From the NCBI RefSeq assembly GCF_041807905.1, contig NZ_JBGVSA010000017.1:34576-98575 (forward strand): 64,000 nt of DNA. The letters are read 5' to 3'. The position numbers and the translations under genes were made by a program. Positions 44,496 through 52,334 of this stretch are shown piece after piece (positions within the stretch are counted from its first letter, which is position 1; each line of letters starts with the position of its first letter). The DNA is from JBGVSA01 sp041807905 (GTDB lineage Bacteria > Pseudomonadota > Gammaproteobacteria > Burkholderiales > Rhodocyclaceae). The notes below the pieces were generated by a model. That model searched no databases, was not told the DNA's origin, and was given only the letters and a program-made list of their open reading frames with translations.

Positions 44496-45174
44496 CATCA
44501 TCCTGTCCTGCCAGGGACTGGCAAAGGTCTATGGCAACGGCACCGGTGGCGTGCGCGTGCTGGAGTCCATCGATCTGACCGTCGAGAAAGGCGAAACGCT
44601 GGCCATCATCGGCGCCTCCGGTTCGGGCAAGAGCACGCTGCTGCATCTGCTCGGCGGCCTCGACACGCCCAGCGGCGGCAAGGTGTCGTTGATGGGGCGC
44701 GAGCTGACGTCGGTGTCGGATGCCGAACGCGGCCACATGCGCAACCGTTCGCTCGGTTTCGTCTACCAGTTCCACCATCTACTGCCGGAATTTACCGCAG
44801 TCGAAAACGTCGCCATGCCGCTGACGATTCGCCGCTTGCCACAGGCAGAAGCGCACGAACGCGCGGCAAGGATGCTCACCGCCGTCGGACTGGGACATCG
44901 TCTGGATCACACGCCGGGCGAACTGTCGGGTGGCGAACGCCAGCGGGCCGCCATCGCACGCGCGCTGGTCACCGAACCTGCGTGCATCCTGGCCGACGAG
45001 CCTACCGGCAACCTCGACCGCCTGACCGCCGCGACGGTGTTCGATCTCATGCTCGAACTCAACGCCCGTCTCGGCACGGCGCTGGTGGTGGTCACGCACG
45101 ACCCTGACCTTGCCAAGCGTGCGCAACGCGTGCTGGTGCTGCGCGACGGCCGGCTGGCCAACATGGACGACTGA
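44488..45174 (+). CDS. lolD: Lipoprotein-releasing system ATPase LolD
   Basis: 228-residue ABC ATPase of the Lol complex. Walker A GASGSGKST (about 38-46), LGFVYQFHHLLPEFTAVEN with the LolD-specific QFHHLLPEF stretch, signature LSGGERQR, Walker B ILADEPT and H-loop VVTHDPD are visible. It overlaps lolC and is followed by a strong terminator. Confidence 0.96.
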   Translation: MSDIILSCQGLAKVYGNGTGGVRVLESIDLTVEKGETLAIIGASGSGKSTLLHLLGGLDTPSGGKVSLMGRELTSVSDAERGHMRNRSLGFVYQFHHLLPEFTAVENVAMPLTIRRLPQAEAHERAARMLTAVGLGHRLDHTPGELSGGERQRAAIARALVTEPACILADEPTGNLDRLTAATVFDLMLELNARLGTALVVVTHDPDLAKRAQRVLVLRDGRLANMDD

Positions 45175-45198
45175 CGGATCGTCGCCGCGCGCACAGAG

Positions 45199-45222
45199 AC
45201 CCGGCGCTTGCCGGGTTTTTTT
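45199..45222 (+). terminator. Rho-independent terminator after lolD
   Basis: ACCCGGC (45199-45205) pairs with GCCGGGT (45210-45216) around GCTT, followed by eight Ts. Confidence 0.92.
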
Positions 45223-45245
45223 TCGCTTGTCGCGCGTGAGGGCCC

Positions 45246-45275
45246 AAAAGGAAAGGCCGGGCGTTGCCCGGCCTT
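45246..45275 (-). terminator. Terminator of the CE12 esterase gene
   Basis: Read leftward, AAGGCCGGGC and GCCCGGCCTT (45275-45266 with 45262-45253) pair around AAC, followed by TCCTTTT. It lies 24 bases beyond the stop at 45299. Confidence 0.75.
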
Positions 45276-45298
45276 CTCATTCCGACGTGAGCGGCGCG

Positions 45299-47119
45299 TC
45301 AGTTGGCGCTCACCTTGCCGGACATCTTTACCTCGTACAGGCCGAGGTACTTGCCGGTGGAGCCGGCCGTATTCCACGGATAGATACGCAGGCGCAGCGT
45401 GCTGGCGGCGGGCACGACGATCGTGACGCCGTATTCGACCTTGCTCATGGTGTCCTTGCTGAAGGACAGTGCAGCGTCCGCATTCAGCTTGGTCCAGGTC
45501 GCGCCGTCGATCGACCATTCCATGTCGGCCTGCACGGTCGAACCGCCGCTGCTGGTCAGGTAGGCAGAGATGGCGTCGACGCTGAATTTGCCGGTCGGCG
45601 TGACGGCAAATTCGATGTACTTGCCGTTGTCTCGCGTGGTCCAGGTGCTGACTGTGTACCGCGCCACCGTCGTGTCCTGGCCGTTGACGGCGATGACCTT
45701 CGACGAACCGATGTCGATGCCGGTCGCGGCAGCGTCGGCGGCGCTCACCAGACCATCGGTGACTGCCTTCAGGTCGGAACCGGCCGTGAACCACTTGGCA
45801 TACGAATCGATACCCGAACCTGCCGCTACACCGGTGCCGGTGACCGTCACTTTGCCGATTGCCGTGGCGCCCAGCGTGAACGAAATCGCCGCGTTGTATT
45901 CCTGAACGGCTGCCGGGGTGAAGCGCACGTACACCGTCTTGGTGAAGGCACCATTGGTGTAGTCGAGCGCCAGTGAGCTGCTCCAGGTGGTCTGGTCGGT
46001 GGACAGTTCAAACGCCGACGATGGCGAAGTCACCGTCACCGTGCCGGCAGTCGGCACCAGGTCGAAGGCCGAAACCGTCACTGTCTTGGTCGACGGCACA
46101 CTGACGTAGCGCGTGCTCCAGGACAGCGTATCGGGACTGGTGACCAGCGAGGTCACATCGACCATGTACGGCTTGAGCGCGGCCAGCGAGCTGAGCGCCT
46201 TCATGTCTTCGATGGCGCGCTTGGCAATCAGCGTGGCGAAGAGCACTTGCGGGTGCGTGCTGTCGGCTGAGATGTAGAGTTGCGAGGCTGCAGCGGTGTC
46301 GCCGTAGCTTTCAACGATGGTCTTGGTGTCGGCAGTGATGTCGAGCAGCGGCACGTTGTACTTGGTCGCCACGGCCTTCATGGCCGCCACGTAGTCGCCA
46401 CGCGCGTACTTTTCGGTGCCCTTGATGCCGACGTTGTGCTGGCCTTCGGCGGTGATGGTGGTACCGCTGAAGTACTTGCGCACGATCGGCGTTACCAGGA
46501 TCGGCTTGCCACCGGCCGCCTGGGTTTCGACGACATACTTCTTGATGAACTGGTAGAACGAGTGCTCAGCCTTGTCGACCGTGTTGTCCACGCTGTCGGC
46601 GCTGCCCGTGCAGGCTTCGCCATCGGTTGAGCCGTCGCTGCAGAAGGCGTAGGTGCCGTAAGTGGCGTAATCGTCACCGTACTTCTGGTCGTTGTGCGCG
46701 AACTGGATGATGACGTAGTCGCCCGCCTTGATCTGCGGCTTGATGGCCGGCCAGCGGGTCGATTCGTAATAGAAGCTGCGCGAACTACGTCCGCCCAGTG
46801 CCCAGTTCTTCACCTCCACATTGCTGTTGAAGAACATCGGCACCTTCTCGCCCCAGCCCATCTGCGGGCGGCGGTCTTCGGTGTAGGTGGTCATCGTCGA
46901 ATCACCCAGCATGTGGATGGTGACGGCCGCGGCAGCCGACGAACTCGAGCTTGAGCTTGAACTTGAACTTGAACTACTCGACACCGACGAACTGGACGAA
47001 GAGCTGGACGAGCTGGATGCAGACGGATTGCTGGTGCCGTCGGAACCGCCTCCGCCGCCACACGCGCTCAGGATGAGGGCCAGCAAGCCGGCCGTAAGCA
47101 ACTGAGATGTTTTTTTCAT
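45299..47119 (-). CDS. SGNH-hydrolase lipoprotein, rhamnogalacturonan-acetylesterase-like (CE12)
   Basis: 606-residue surface or periplasmic lipoprotein. The signal ends in LSAC (Cys 20), then glycine-rich and polyserine linkers (26 serines, one valine, about 35-61). The esterase domain (about 66-300) has all SGNH blocks: GDST with Ser 74, the glycine in WALGGRSSRSF, FAHND with Asn 143, and DSTHP with Asp 286 and His 289. Order and spacing match the CE12 rhamnogalacturonan acetylesterase group. Two beta-rich domains follow: an Ig-like MSP/ASPM type (about 320-440) and a C-terminal carbohydrate-binding-like module (about 445-606). ATG 47119 has AGGAG upstream. It would deacetylate pectic polymers; binding target is inferred. 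Confidence 0.82.
   Translation of the reverse strand: MKKTSQLLTAGLLALILSACGGGGGSDGTSNPSASSSSSSSSSSSVSSSSSSSSSSSSSSSAAAAVTIHMLGDSTMTTYTEDRRPQMGWGEKVPMFFNSNVEVKNWALGGRSSRSFYYESTRWPAIKPQIKAGDYVIIQFAHNDQKYGDDYATYGTYAFCSDGSTDGEACTGSADSVDNTVDKAEHSFYQFIKKYVVETQAAGGKPILVTPIVRKYFSGTTITAEGQHNVGIKGTEKYARGDYVAAMKAVATKYNVPLLDITADTKTIVESYGDTAAASQLYISADSTHPQVLFATLIAKRAIEDMKALSSLAALKPYMVDVTSLVTSPDTLSWSTRYVSVPSTKTVTVSAFDLVPTAGTVTVTSPSSAFELSTDQTTWSSSLALDYTNGAFTKTVYVRFTPAAVQEYNAAISFTLGATAIGKVTVTGTGVAAGSGIDSYAKWFTAGSDLKAVTDGLVSAADAAATGIDIGSSKVIAVNGQDTTVARYTVSTWTTRDNGKYIEFAVTPTGKFSVDAISAYLTSSGGSTVQADMEWSIDGATWTKLNADAALSFSKDTMSKVEYGVTIVVPAASTLRLRIYPWNTAGSTGKYLGLYEVKMSGKVSAN
46933..47028 (-). repeat. Simple-sequence polyserine-coding tract
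   Basis: Codes for 11 Ser, Val, 15 Ser in the linker of the CE12-like lipoprotein. Part of it is a hexamer repeat (AGTTCA three times, then AGCTCA copies), mixed with TCG/TCC/AGC codons elsewhere. Slippage by whole hexamers would change linker length in frame. Such linkers are typical of secreted plant-polymer-degrading enzymes. Confidence 0.75.
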
Positions 47120-47444
47120 GTATGTCTCCTGGGTTCCTTTGGATTTGGCGTGGAACGACCAAATCCCGCGGGATCGTATGGGACCCATTCATCTATTTCT
47201 TGATCGGTATTGCTGTTTTCCGGTGCGCGCGATTTCGGTCGTCCGATTTCGTGCGATACGCGCACGGCGGCGTGGCGCAAGAGCGCCCGGAAGCGGCCGT
47301 CCGCGTGCAGCGCGAAGCTGTCACGTCGCCCGCGCCGCGTTCTTGAAAGGGAAGTGCAAGTAAAGGCGCCCGGTGCATTGACCGGGCTGGTGACAGCTTG
47401 CGTCGAGGGCCGGATGTCGTCCGATTCGGCCCGGGGAGGAGGGG
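47120..47444. other. Intergenic region between urtE and the CE12 gene
   Basis: 325 bases without a credible gene. The right-hand part should hold the CE12 promoter on the minus strand with an AGGAG ribosome site near 47126-47131. Near the left-hand end of the urt operon is a hairpin, GCCCGGT (47368-47374) and ACCGGGC (47381-47387) around GCATTG. Read leftward it is followed by GCCTTTACTT and is a moderate terminator candidate for the urt operon. Confidence 0.5.
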
Positions 47445-48188
47445 TCAGATGGCGACCAGGGAACGCACGTTCTCGGCCTGCATCTCGCTGCCGGGGCCGG
47501 CCTTGATGATCTCTCCGCGTGCCATCACGGCATAGTGGTCGGCCAGCGATTGGGCGAAGTCGTAGTACTGCTCGACCAGCAGGATCGCCATTTCGCCGCT
47601 GGCGGCCAGCTTGCGGATGGCTCGCTCGATGTCCTTGATGATCGACGGCTGGATGCCCTCGGTGGGCTCATCGAGGATCAGCAACTTGGGCCGCATGGTC
47701 AGCGCCCGTGCGATCGCCAATTGTTGCTGCTGCCCGCCCGACAGGTCGCCGCCACGACGGCGCAACATGTCGCGCAGCACGGGGAACATCTCGAAGACGT
47801 ACTCCGGCACACCGCGCGAGGCCTTGCCGTTGGCGAGCCCCATCTGGATGTTCTCTTCCACCGTCAGGCGCGGGAATATCTCGCGCCCCTGCGGAACGTA
47901 GGCCATGCCGAGCGCGGCGCGCTTGTAAGCAGGCAGCTTGGTGATGTCCTGCCCGCTGAGAAGGACCTTGCCGCTGGCCACCGGCAGCAGGCCCATCAGG
48001 CACTTCAGGAAAGTCGTCTTGCCCACGCCGTTGCGGCCGAGCAGGGTGGTGACCTTGCCTTGTTCGAGCGACAGCGTGATACCGCGCAGCGTGTGGCTGC
48101 CGCCGTAGTACTGGTTGAGGGCGTCGACCGCCAGCAGGCCGGACGACCTTTGGCGATTGAGGAGAAGGCTGGCGCTGTCGTTCTTCAT
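47445..48188 (-). CDS. urtE: Urea ABC transporter ATP-binding protein UrtE
   Basis: 247-residue ATPase of the branched-chain amino-acid-type (LivF-like) class. Walker A GRNGVGKTT, AYVPQGREIFPRLTVEENI, signature LSGGQQQQLAIARAL and Walker B LLILDEPTEGIQPSIIKDI are visible; the last stretch with IQPSII is characteristic of UrtE. The N-terminal 15 residues are polar and the true start may be a later codon near VDALNQYYGGSHTL. It is the last gene of the urtABCDE operon. Confidence 0.93.
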   Translation of the reverse strand: MKNDSASLLLNRQRSSGLLAVDALNQYYGGSHTLRGITLSLEQGKVTTLLGRNGVGKTTFLKCLMGLLPVASGKVLLSGQDITKLPAYKRAALGMAYVPQGREIFPRLTVEENIQMGLANGKASRGVPEYVFEMFPVLRDMLRRRGGDLSGGQQQQLAIARALTMRPKLLILDEPTEGIQPSIIKDIERAIRKLAASGEMAILLVEQYYDFAQSLADHYAVMARGEIIKAGPGSEMQAENVRSLVAI

Positions 48189-48219
48189 GATTGCATCCTG
48201 TCTTGTCGGGCTTACTGCA

Positions 48220-49068
48220 TCAGCGCCCGAGGTACACCTCGATCACGCGTTCATCGTTCTGTACTTGTTCCAGCGTGCCTTCGGCCAGCACGCTGCCTTC
48301 GTGCAGCACGGTGACGCGTTTGGAGATCTGCTTGATGAACTCCATGTCATGCTCGACCACGACCAGCGTGTATTCGCCCGCCAACGACAGGAACAGCTCG
48401 CCGCTGCGTTCGGTTTCTTCATCCGTCATGCCGGCGGCGGGTTCGTCGAGCAGCAGCAGTTGCGGTTCCTGCATCAGCAGCATGCCGATCTCCAGCCATT
48501 GCTTCTGGCCGTGCGATAGCAGCCCCGAGGCGCGCGCGGCCTGGTCCGTGAGGCGGATCAGTTCGAGTGTCTTGTTGATCTTGTCGCGCTGTTCGCCCGT
48601 GAGCCTGGCGCGCAGGCTGGCCCACACGCCCTTGTCGGTCTTCATCGCCAGTTCGAGGTTTTCAAACACCGTGAGCTGTTCGAACACGGTCGGTTTCTGG
48701 AACTTACGGCCGATACCGGCGTGCGCGATCTGCGCCTCGTTCAGGCGCGACAGGTCGATGGTCTGGCCGAAGAACGCGGTGCCTGAATCGGGGCGTGTCT
48801 TGCCGGTGATGACGTCCATCATCGTCGTCTTGCCGGCACCGTTCGGGCCGATCACGCAGCGCAGCTCGCCGCGATCAATGGTCAGCGTGAGCGCATTGAG
48901 TGCGCGGAAGCCGTCAAAGCTGACCGTAATGTCTTCCAGATAGAGGATGGGGCCCTTGGTGGTATCCAGTTCGCGCGAATCGATCGGGCGTTCGAGCCCG
49001 ACGGCGCGATCGAAAAGCCCCTCCGCTCCGGACAGGCGTTGCGTGGCAGTGCTTGCGGCGGCAGTCAT
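48220..49068 (-). CDS. urtD: Urea ABC transporter ATP-binding protein UrtD
   Basis: 282-residue LivG-like ATPase. After a 35-residue variable leader come YLEDITVSFDGFRALN, Walker A GPNGAGKTT, MMDVITGKTRPDSG, RKFQKPTVFEQLTVFENLELA, signature LSHGQKQWLEIGML, and Walker B LLLLDEPAAGMTDEE; the SHGQKQWLEIG form is typical of UrtD. It overlaps urtC upstream by four bases. Confidence 0.94.
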   Translation of the reverse strand: MTAAASTATQRLSGAEGLFDRAVGLERPIDSRELDTTKGPILYLEDITVSFDGFRALNALTLTIDRGELRCVIGPNGAGKTTMMDVITGKTRPDSGTAFFGQTIDLSRLNEAQIAHAGIGRKFQKPTVFEQLTVFENLELAMKTDKGVWASLRARLTGEQRDKINKTLELIRLTDQAARASGLLSHGQKQWLEIGMLLMQEPQLLLLDEPAAGMTDEETERSGELFLSLAGEYTLVVVEHDMEFIKQISKRVTVLHEGSVLAEGTLEQVQNDERVIEVYLGR

Positions 49069-50159
49069 GCGCGCGATTCCTTGCGTTGCAGAAGTCCGAC
49101 CACGCCACGCGGCAGATACAGCGTGACGAGGATGAAGATGAGTCCGAGGAAGTACAGCCAGTACTCGGGGAAAGCCACCGTGAACCAGCTCTTCACGCCG
49201 TTGATGAGGCCGGCGCCGATCAGCGGGCCGATCAGCGTGCCGCGTCCGCCCACCGCCACCCAGATGGCGATCTCGATCGAATTGGCAGGCGACATTTCGG
49301 ACGGGTTGATGATGCCCACCTGCGGTACGAACAACGCACCGGCGATGGCACAGATCACTGCCGACAACGTCCAGATGAAGAGCTTGTACGGCAACGGGTT
49401 GTAGCCCGAGAACATGACGCGTGATTCGGCATCGCGGATCGCCGCCAGCACGCGGCCGAGCTTGCTCGTGACCACGTAACGCCCGAGCAGCAGGAAGCCG
49501 ATCAGGAAGGCCGCCGTCACCGCGAACAGCACTACGCGCGTTTCGTCGGAAGCGATGTGGAAGCCGAGGATGCGTTTGAAATCAGTGAAGCCGTTGTTAC
49601 CGCCGAAGCCGGTTTCGTTACGAAAGAACAGCAGCATCGCGGCAAACGTCAGGGCTTGCGTGATGATCGAAAAGTACACGCCCTTGATACGCGAACGGAA
49701 GGCGAAGTAACCGAACACGAATGCCAGCAGCGCGGGTACCACCAGCACTAGCAGCATCGCCCACAGAAAGTGCTCCGTGCCTTGCCAGTACCACGGCAGT
49801 TCTTTCCAGTCGAGAAAGACCATGAAGTCCGGCAGGTCCGACTGGTAGTTGCCTTCGCGGCCGATGGCGCGCATCAGGTACATGCCCATGCCATAACCGC
49901 CGAGTGCAAAGAAAATGCCGTGACCCAGGCTGAGGATTCCGGTGTAGCCCCACACCAGGTCCATCGCGAGCGCGACGATGGCATAGCACATGATCTTGCC
50001 GATCAGCGACACCCAGTACGTCGACATATGCAGCGCGCTGTCGGACGGCACGACAAGGTTGAGGACCGGCACCAGTACCAGCGTGGCGATGGCGAAGGCC
50101 AGCAGCAGGCCCCAGGCACGGGGACCGAAGAGGCGGGCGGTCAGGGTTTTATCGAGCAT
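49065..50159 (-). CDS. urtC: Urea ABC transporter permease UrtC
   Basis: 364-residue LivM-like permease with about ten membrane segments. Family stretches include ALAMDLVWGYTGILSLGHGIFFALGGYGMGMYL, split across helices 3-4, and GGRGTLIGPLIGAGLINGVKSWF. ATG 50159 gives MLDKTLTARLFG and avoids a TTG three codons upstream. It overlaps urtD and is separated from urtB by an unusual 378-base element, although it should be in the same transcript. Confidence 0.93.
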   Translation of the reverse strand: MLDKTLTARLFGPRAWGLLLAFAIATLVLVPVLNLVVPSDSALHMSTYWVSLIGKIMCYAIVALAMDLVWGYTGILSLGHGIFFALGGYGMGMYLMRAIGREGNYQSDLPDFMVFLDWKELPWYWQGTEHFLWAMLLVLVVPALLAFVFGYFAFRSRIKGVYFSIITQALTFAAMLLFFRNETGFGGNNGFTDFKRILGFHIASDETRVVLFAVTAAFLIGFLLLGRYVVTSKLGRVLAAIRDAESRVMFSGYNPLPYKLFIWTLSAVICAIAGALFVPQVGIINPSEMSPANSIEIAIWVAVGGRGTLIGPLIGAGLINGVKSWFTVAFPEYWLYFLGLIFILVTLYLPRGVVGLLQRKESRA

Positions 50160-50537
50160 GATCAGCAATCAACCAGCATGGTGTTGAATGGTTGGCCTTG
50201 TGTGAGAGAAAGGCCCCGGACTGCATACCGCTTCGGTCTATCAGCCATTTGGCATGGTCTGGCGTCATTGGCCGGGAATCGCCCCGGCGGGCGACCTACT
50301 TTCTTGTGCGAACAAGAAAGTAGGCAAAGAAGTCGCCCCGCTGCGTCGTCGGCCTGCGGCCGATCCCCTGCGCTGCGCGGTCGAGAAGGCGGCTGCGGAA
50401 CTCGCCCTTCGGGCTCAGACAGTCCTCGCCGACGGCTTCGCCGCGACCTTCTCGCCCTGTGCTGCTCGGCGACGCAGAAGGGGATGTCCACAGCAAGCAC
50501 CTGCGCAATGCGAGAGGCCGATAGAACCCCTTGTGAC
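50160..50537. repeat. Putative dispersed repeat element between urtB and urtC
   Basis: 378 bases with no convincing gene. The core is a perfect inverted repeat, CCTACTTTCTTGT (50295-50307) and ACAAGAAAGTAGG (50312-50324) around GCGA, nested in a second pair GGGCGAC (50289-50295) and GTCGCCC (50332-50338). GC-rich sequence on the right (50340-50480) holds further short inverted repeats around GAAGGCGGC and GGCTTCGCC. From memory, the TTTCTTGT-GCGA-ACAAGAAAG core with flanking GCAAAGAAGTCGCC is a dispersed intergenic element in Ralstonia, Cupriavidus and relatives; only one copy is in this window, so dispersal is not proven here. Frames through it give proline/arginine-rich peptides of no recognised family. 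Confidence 0.65.
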
Positions 50538-52154
50538 TTAGGCATCGACAAACCGTCCCTTCACCGCGAACAGACCCTGCGGTCGCTTCTGGATGAAGGC
50601 GATGATGATCACCAGCACCACGATCTTGGCGAGCACCGCGCCGGCCCAGCCTTCCAGGAACTTGTTGACGATGCCCAGCCCGAATGCGGCGTACACCGTA
50701 CCGGCCAGTTGCCCGACACCGCCGAGCACCACCACCATGAACGAATCGACGATATAGCTCTGGCCCAGGTCCGGACCGACGTTGCCGACCTGCGCCAGCG
50801 CCGAGCCGGCCAGCCCCGCGATGCCCGCGCCCAATCCGAAGGCCATGGTGTCGACGCGTGGTGTAGCCACGCCCACGCAACTTGCCATCGAACGGTTCTG
50901 CGTCACGGCGCGTACGAACAGCCCCAGCCGCGTACGGGTGAGGATCAGCGACACACCGACCACCACGCTGGCGGCGAACACGAGAATGGCGAGACGGTTG
51001 TACGGCAGGATCAGATTGCTCATTACCTGCACGCCGCCCGACAGCCATGCCGGGTTTTCCACCAGCACGTTCTGTGCGCCGAAAATCGTACGTACGAGTT
51101 GGATCAGCAGCAGGCTGATACCCCACGTGGCCAGCAGCGTTTCGAGCGTGCGGCCGTACAGGTGACGGATGACGAGCCGTTCCATCGCGACGCCGACCAG
51201 CGCGGCGGCAAGGAAGGCGACCGGCACGGCCAGCAGTGGATACCATTCGAACAACCCCGGCGCATAGCTGCGCACAAGGTTCTGCACGACGAAAGTGGCG
51301 TATGCGCCGATCATGATCAGCTCGCCGTGCGCCATGTTGATCACGCCCATCAGCCCGTAGGTGATGGCAAGCCCGAGCGCGGCGAGCAGCAGAATGCTGC
51401 CCAGCGACAGGCCGGTGAAAAGGCTGCCCAGCCATTCGCCGCGCGCCAGGCGGCCGTCGATGGCCTTGATGGCGCGTTGAGCCGCAGCGCGCACGTTCTC
51501 GTCGGATTCGGCGTAGGTGTTGCCGTCCTTGGCGAGCAAGGCAAGCAGCAGTTGTTTGTTGGCGGGGTCTGAGGTCTGTCCCAGCGTTTCGACCGCCGCG
51601 AGGCGCGTCTTCACGTCCTGGGCATGCAACTGGATGCCGGCGCGCGTCTGTTCGATCAGCTTGCGAACCGAGGCGTCTTTCTCGGCAGCCAGCGCGCGGT
51701 CGAGAAGGGGCAGCATTTCTTCGGTGGCGCCGCCTTGCAGCGTCTTGACCGCTTCGAGCCGCACGGCCGTGTCCGGCGACGAAATGCGCAGCGCGGCGAC
51801 GGCAGCGCCGATGGCGCCGCGCACCCGGTTGTTGACCATGACGTCTTCCGCGTTGTCGGGGATGGCGGCGAGCTTTTCGCCAGTGACGGCGTCGATGGCG
51901 GTCTCGCCGTCGATGATCAGCACGCGCTTTTCATTGACCACCTTGAGCGCGTCATCGTCCATCGCCTGCAGCAACGGCAGCACGTCTGCGTCGCTGGAGG
52001 CGCCGAGCGCATTGAGCGCAGCGATCTTCTCATCGTTGTCGCCCGTGGCGAGTTTGAGCACGAGGTCGGGGGCCGGACGAGCAAGGCTGGCGAAGCTCGT
52101 CAGGCTCAACCCGAGAGCGAGGATTACGGCTTGCGCGCGATGGCGGAGAGTCAT
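50538..52154 (-). CDS. urtB: Urea ABC transporter permease UrtB
   Basis: 538-residue LivH-like permease with the long UrtB N-terminus: a signal-like segment (about 8-25), then a soluble alpha-helical, HEAT-like region (about 30-235) and a C-terminal permease with eight or more membrane segments (LGLAITYGLMGVINMAHGE and GGVGQLAGTVYAAFGLGIVNKFLEG). This layout is normal for UrtB. ATG 52154 is chosen; the longer frame upstream runs through an intergenic hairpin. It is second in the urtABCDE order. Confidence 0.92.
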   Translation of the reverse strand: MTLRHRAQAVILALGLSLTSFASLARPAPDLVLKLATGDNDEKIAALNALGASSDADVLPLLQAMDDDALKVVNEKRVLIIDGETAIDAVTGEKLAAIPDNAEDVMVNNRVRGAIGAAVAALRISSPDTAVRLEAVKTLQGGATEEMLPLLDRALAAEKDASVRKLIEQTRAGIQLHAQDVKTRLAAVETLGQTSDPANKQLLLALLAKDGNTYAESDENVRAAAQRAIKAIDGRLARGEWLGSLFTGLSLGSILLLAALGLAITYGLMGVINMAHGELIMIGAYATFVVQNLVRSYAPGLFEWYPLLAVPVAFLAAALVGVAMERLVIRHLYGRTLETLLATWGISLLLIQLVRTIFGAQNVLVENPAWLSGGVQVMSNLILPYNRLAILVFAASVVVGVSLILTRTRLGLFVRAVTQNRSMASCVGVATPRVDTMAFGLGAGIAGLAGSALAQVGNVGPDLGQSYIVDSFMVVVLGGVGQLAGTVYAAFGLGIVNKFLEGWAGAVLAKIVVLVIIIAFIQKRPQGLFAVKGRFVDA

Positions 52155-52217
52155 GGCGTCGGTTCTTCGTGGTGGCGTTGGGCGGTGCTCGAGCGCACCG
52201 TCCGGGCAAAAGGTGAA

Positions 52218-52272
52218 AGCCGTTTCTTGCGTGCTGACCGGCGTGCGACCCCTCAGCACGCAAGAAAGGGCT
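52218..52272 (-). promoter_or_regulatory. Long hairpin between urtA and urtB
   Basis: TTTCTTGCGTGCTGA (52223-52237) and TCAGCACGCAAGAAA (52253-52267) form a 15-base perfect stem around a 15-base loop, extended by AGCC and GGCT on the outside. It is placed between the abundant binding-protein gene and the permease gene, where stem-loops often protect the upstream mRNA and lower downstream expression. Confidence 0.7.
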
Positions 52273-52334
52273 CTGCGATGAAGCGGAGACATACCCGGCC
52301 AGCATCTGCCGGCCGGGTGCCTCGTGCGTCGTGC

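Noticed and set aside
50254..50541. 95-codon plus-strand frame in the urtB-urtC element
   Set aside because: It follows the repeat-like element and reads as a low-complexity peptide without ribosome site. I treat it as part of the element.
49770..51572. 600-codon plus-strand frame across urtC, the repeat element and urtB
   Set aside because: Runs antisense through two conserved permease genes; the product has no recognisable domain.
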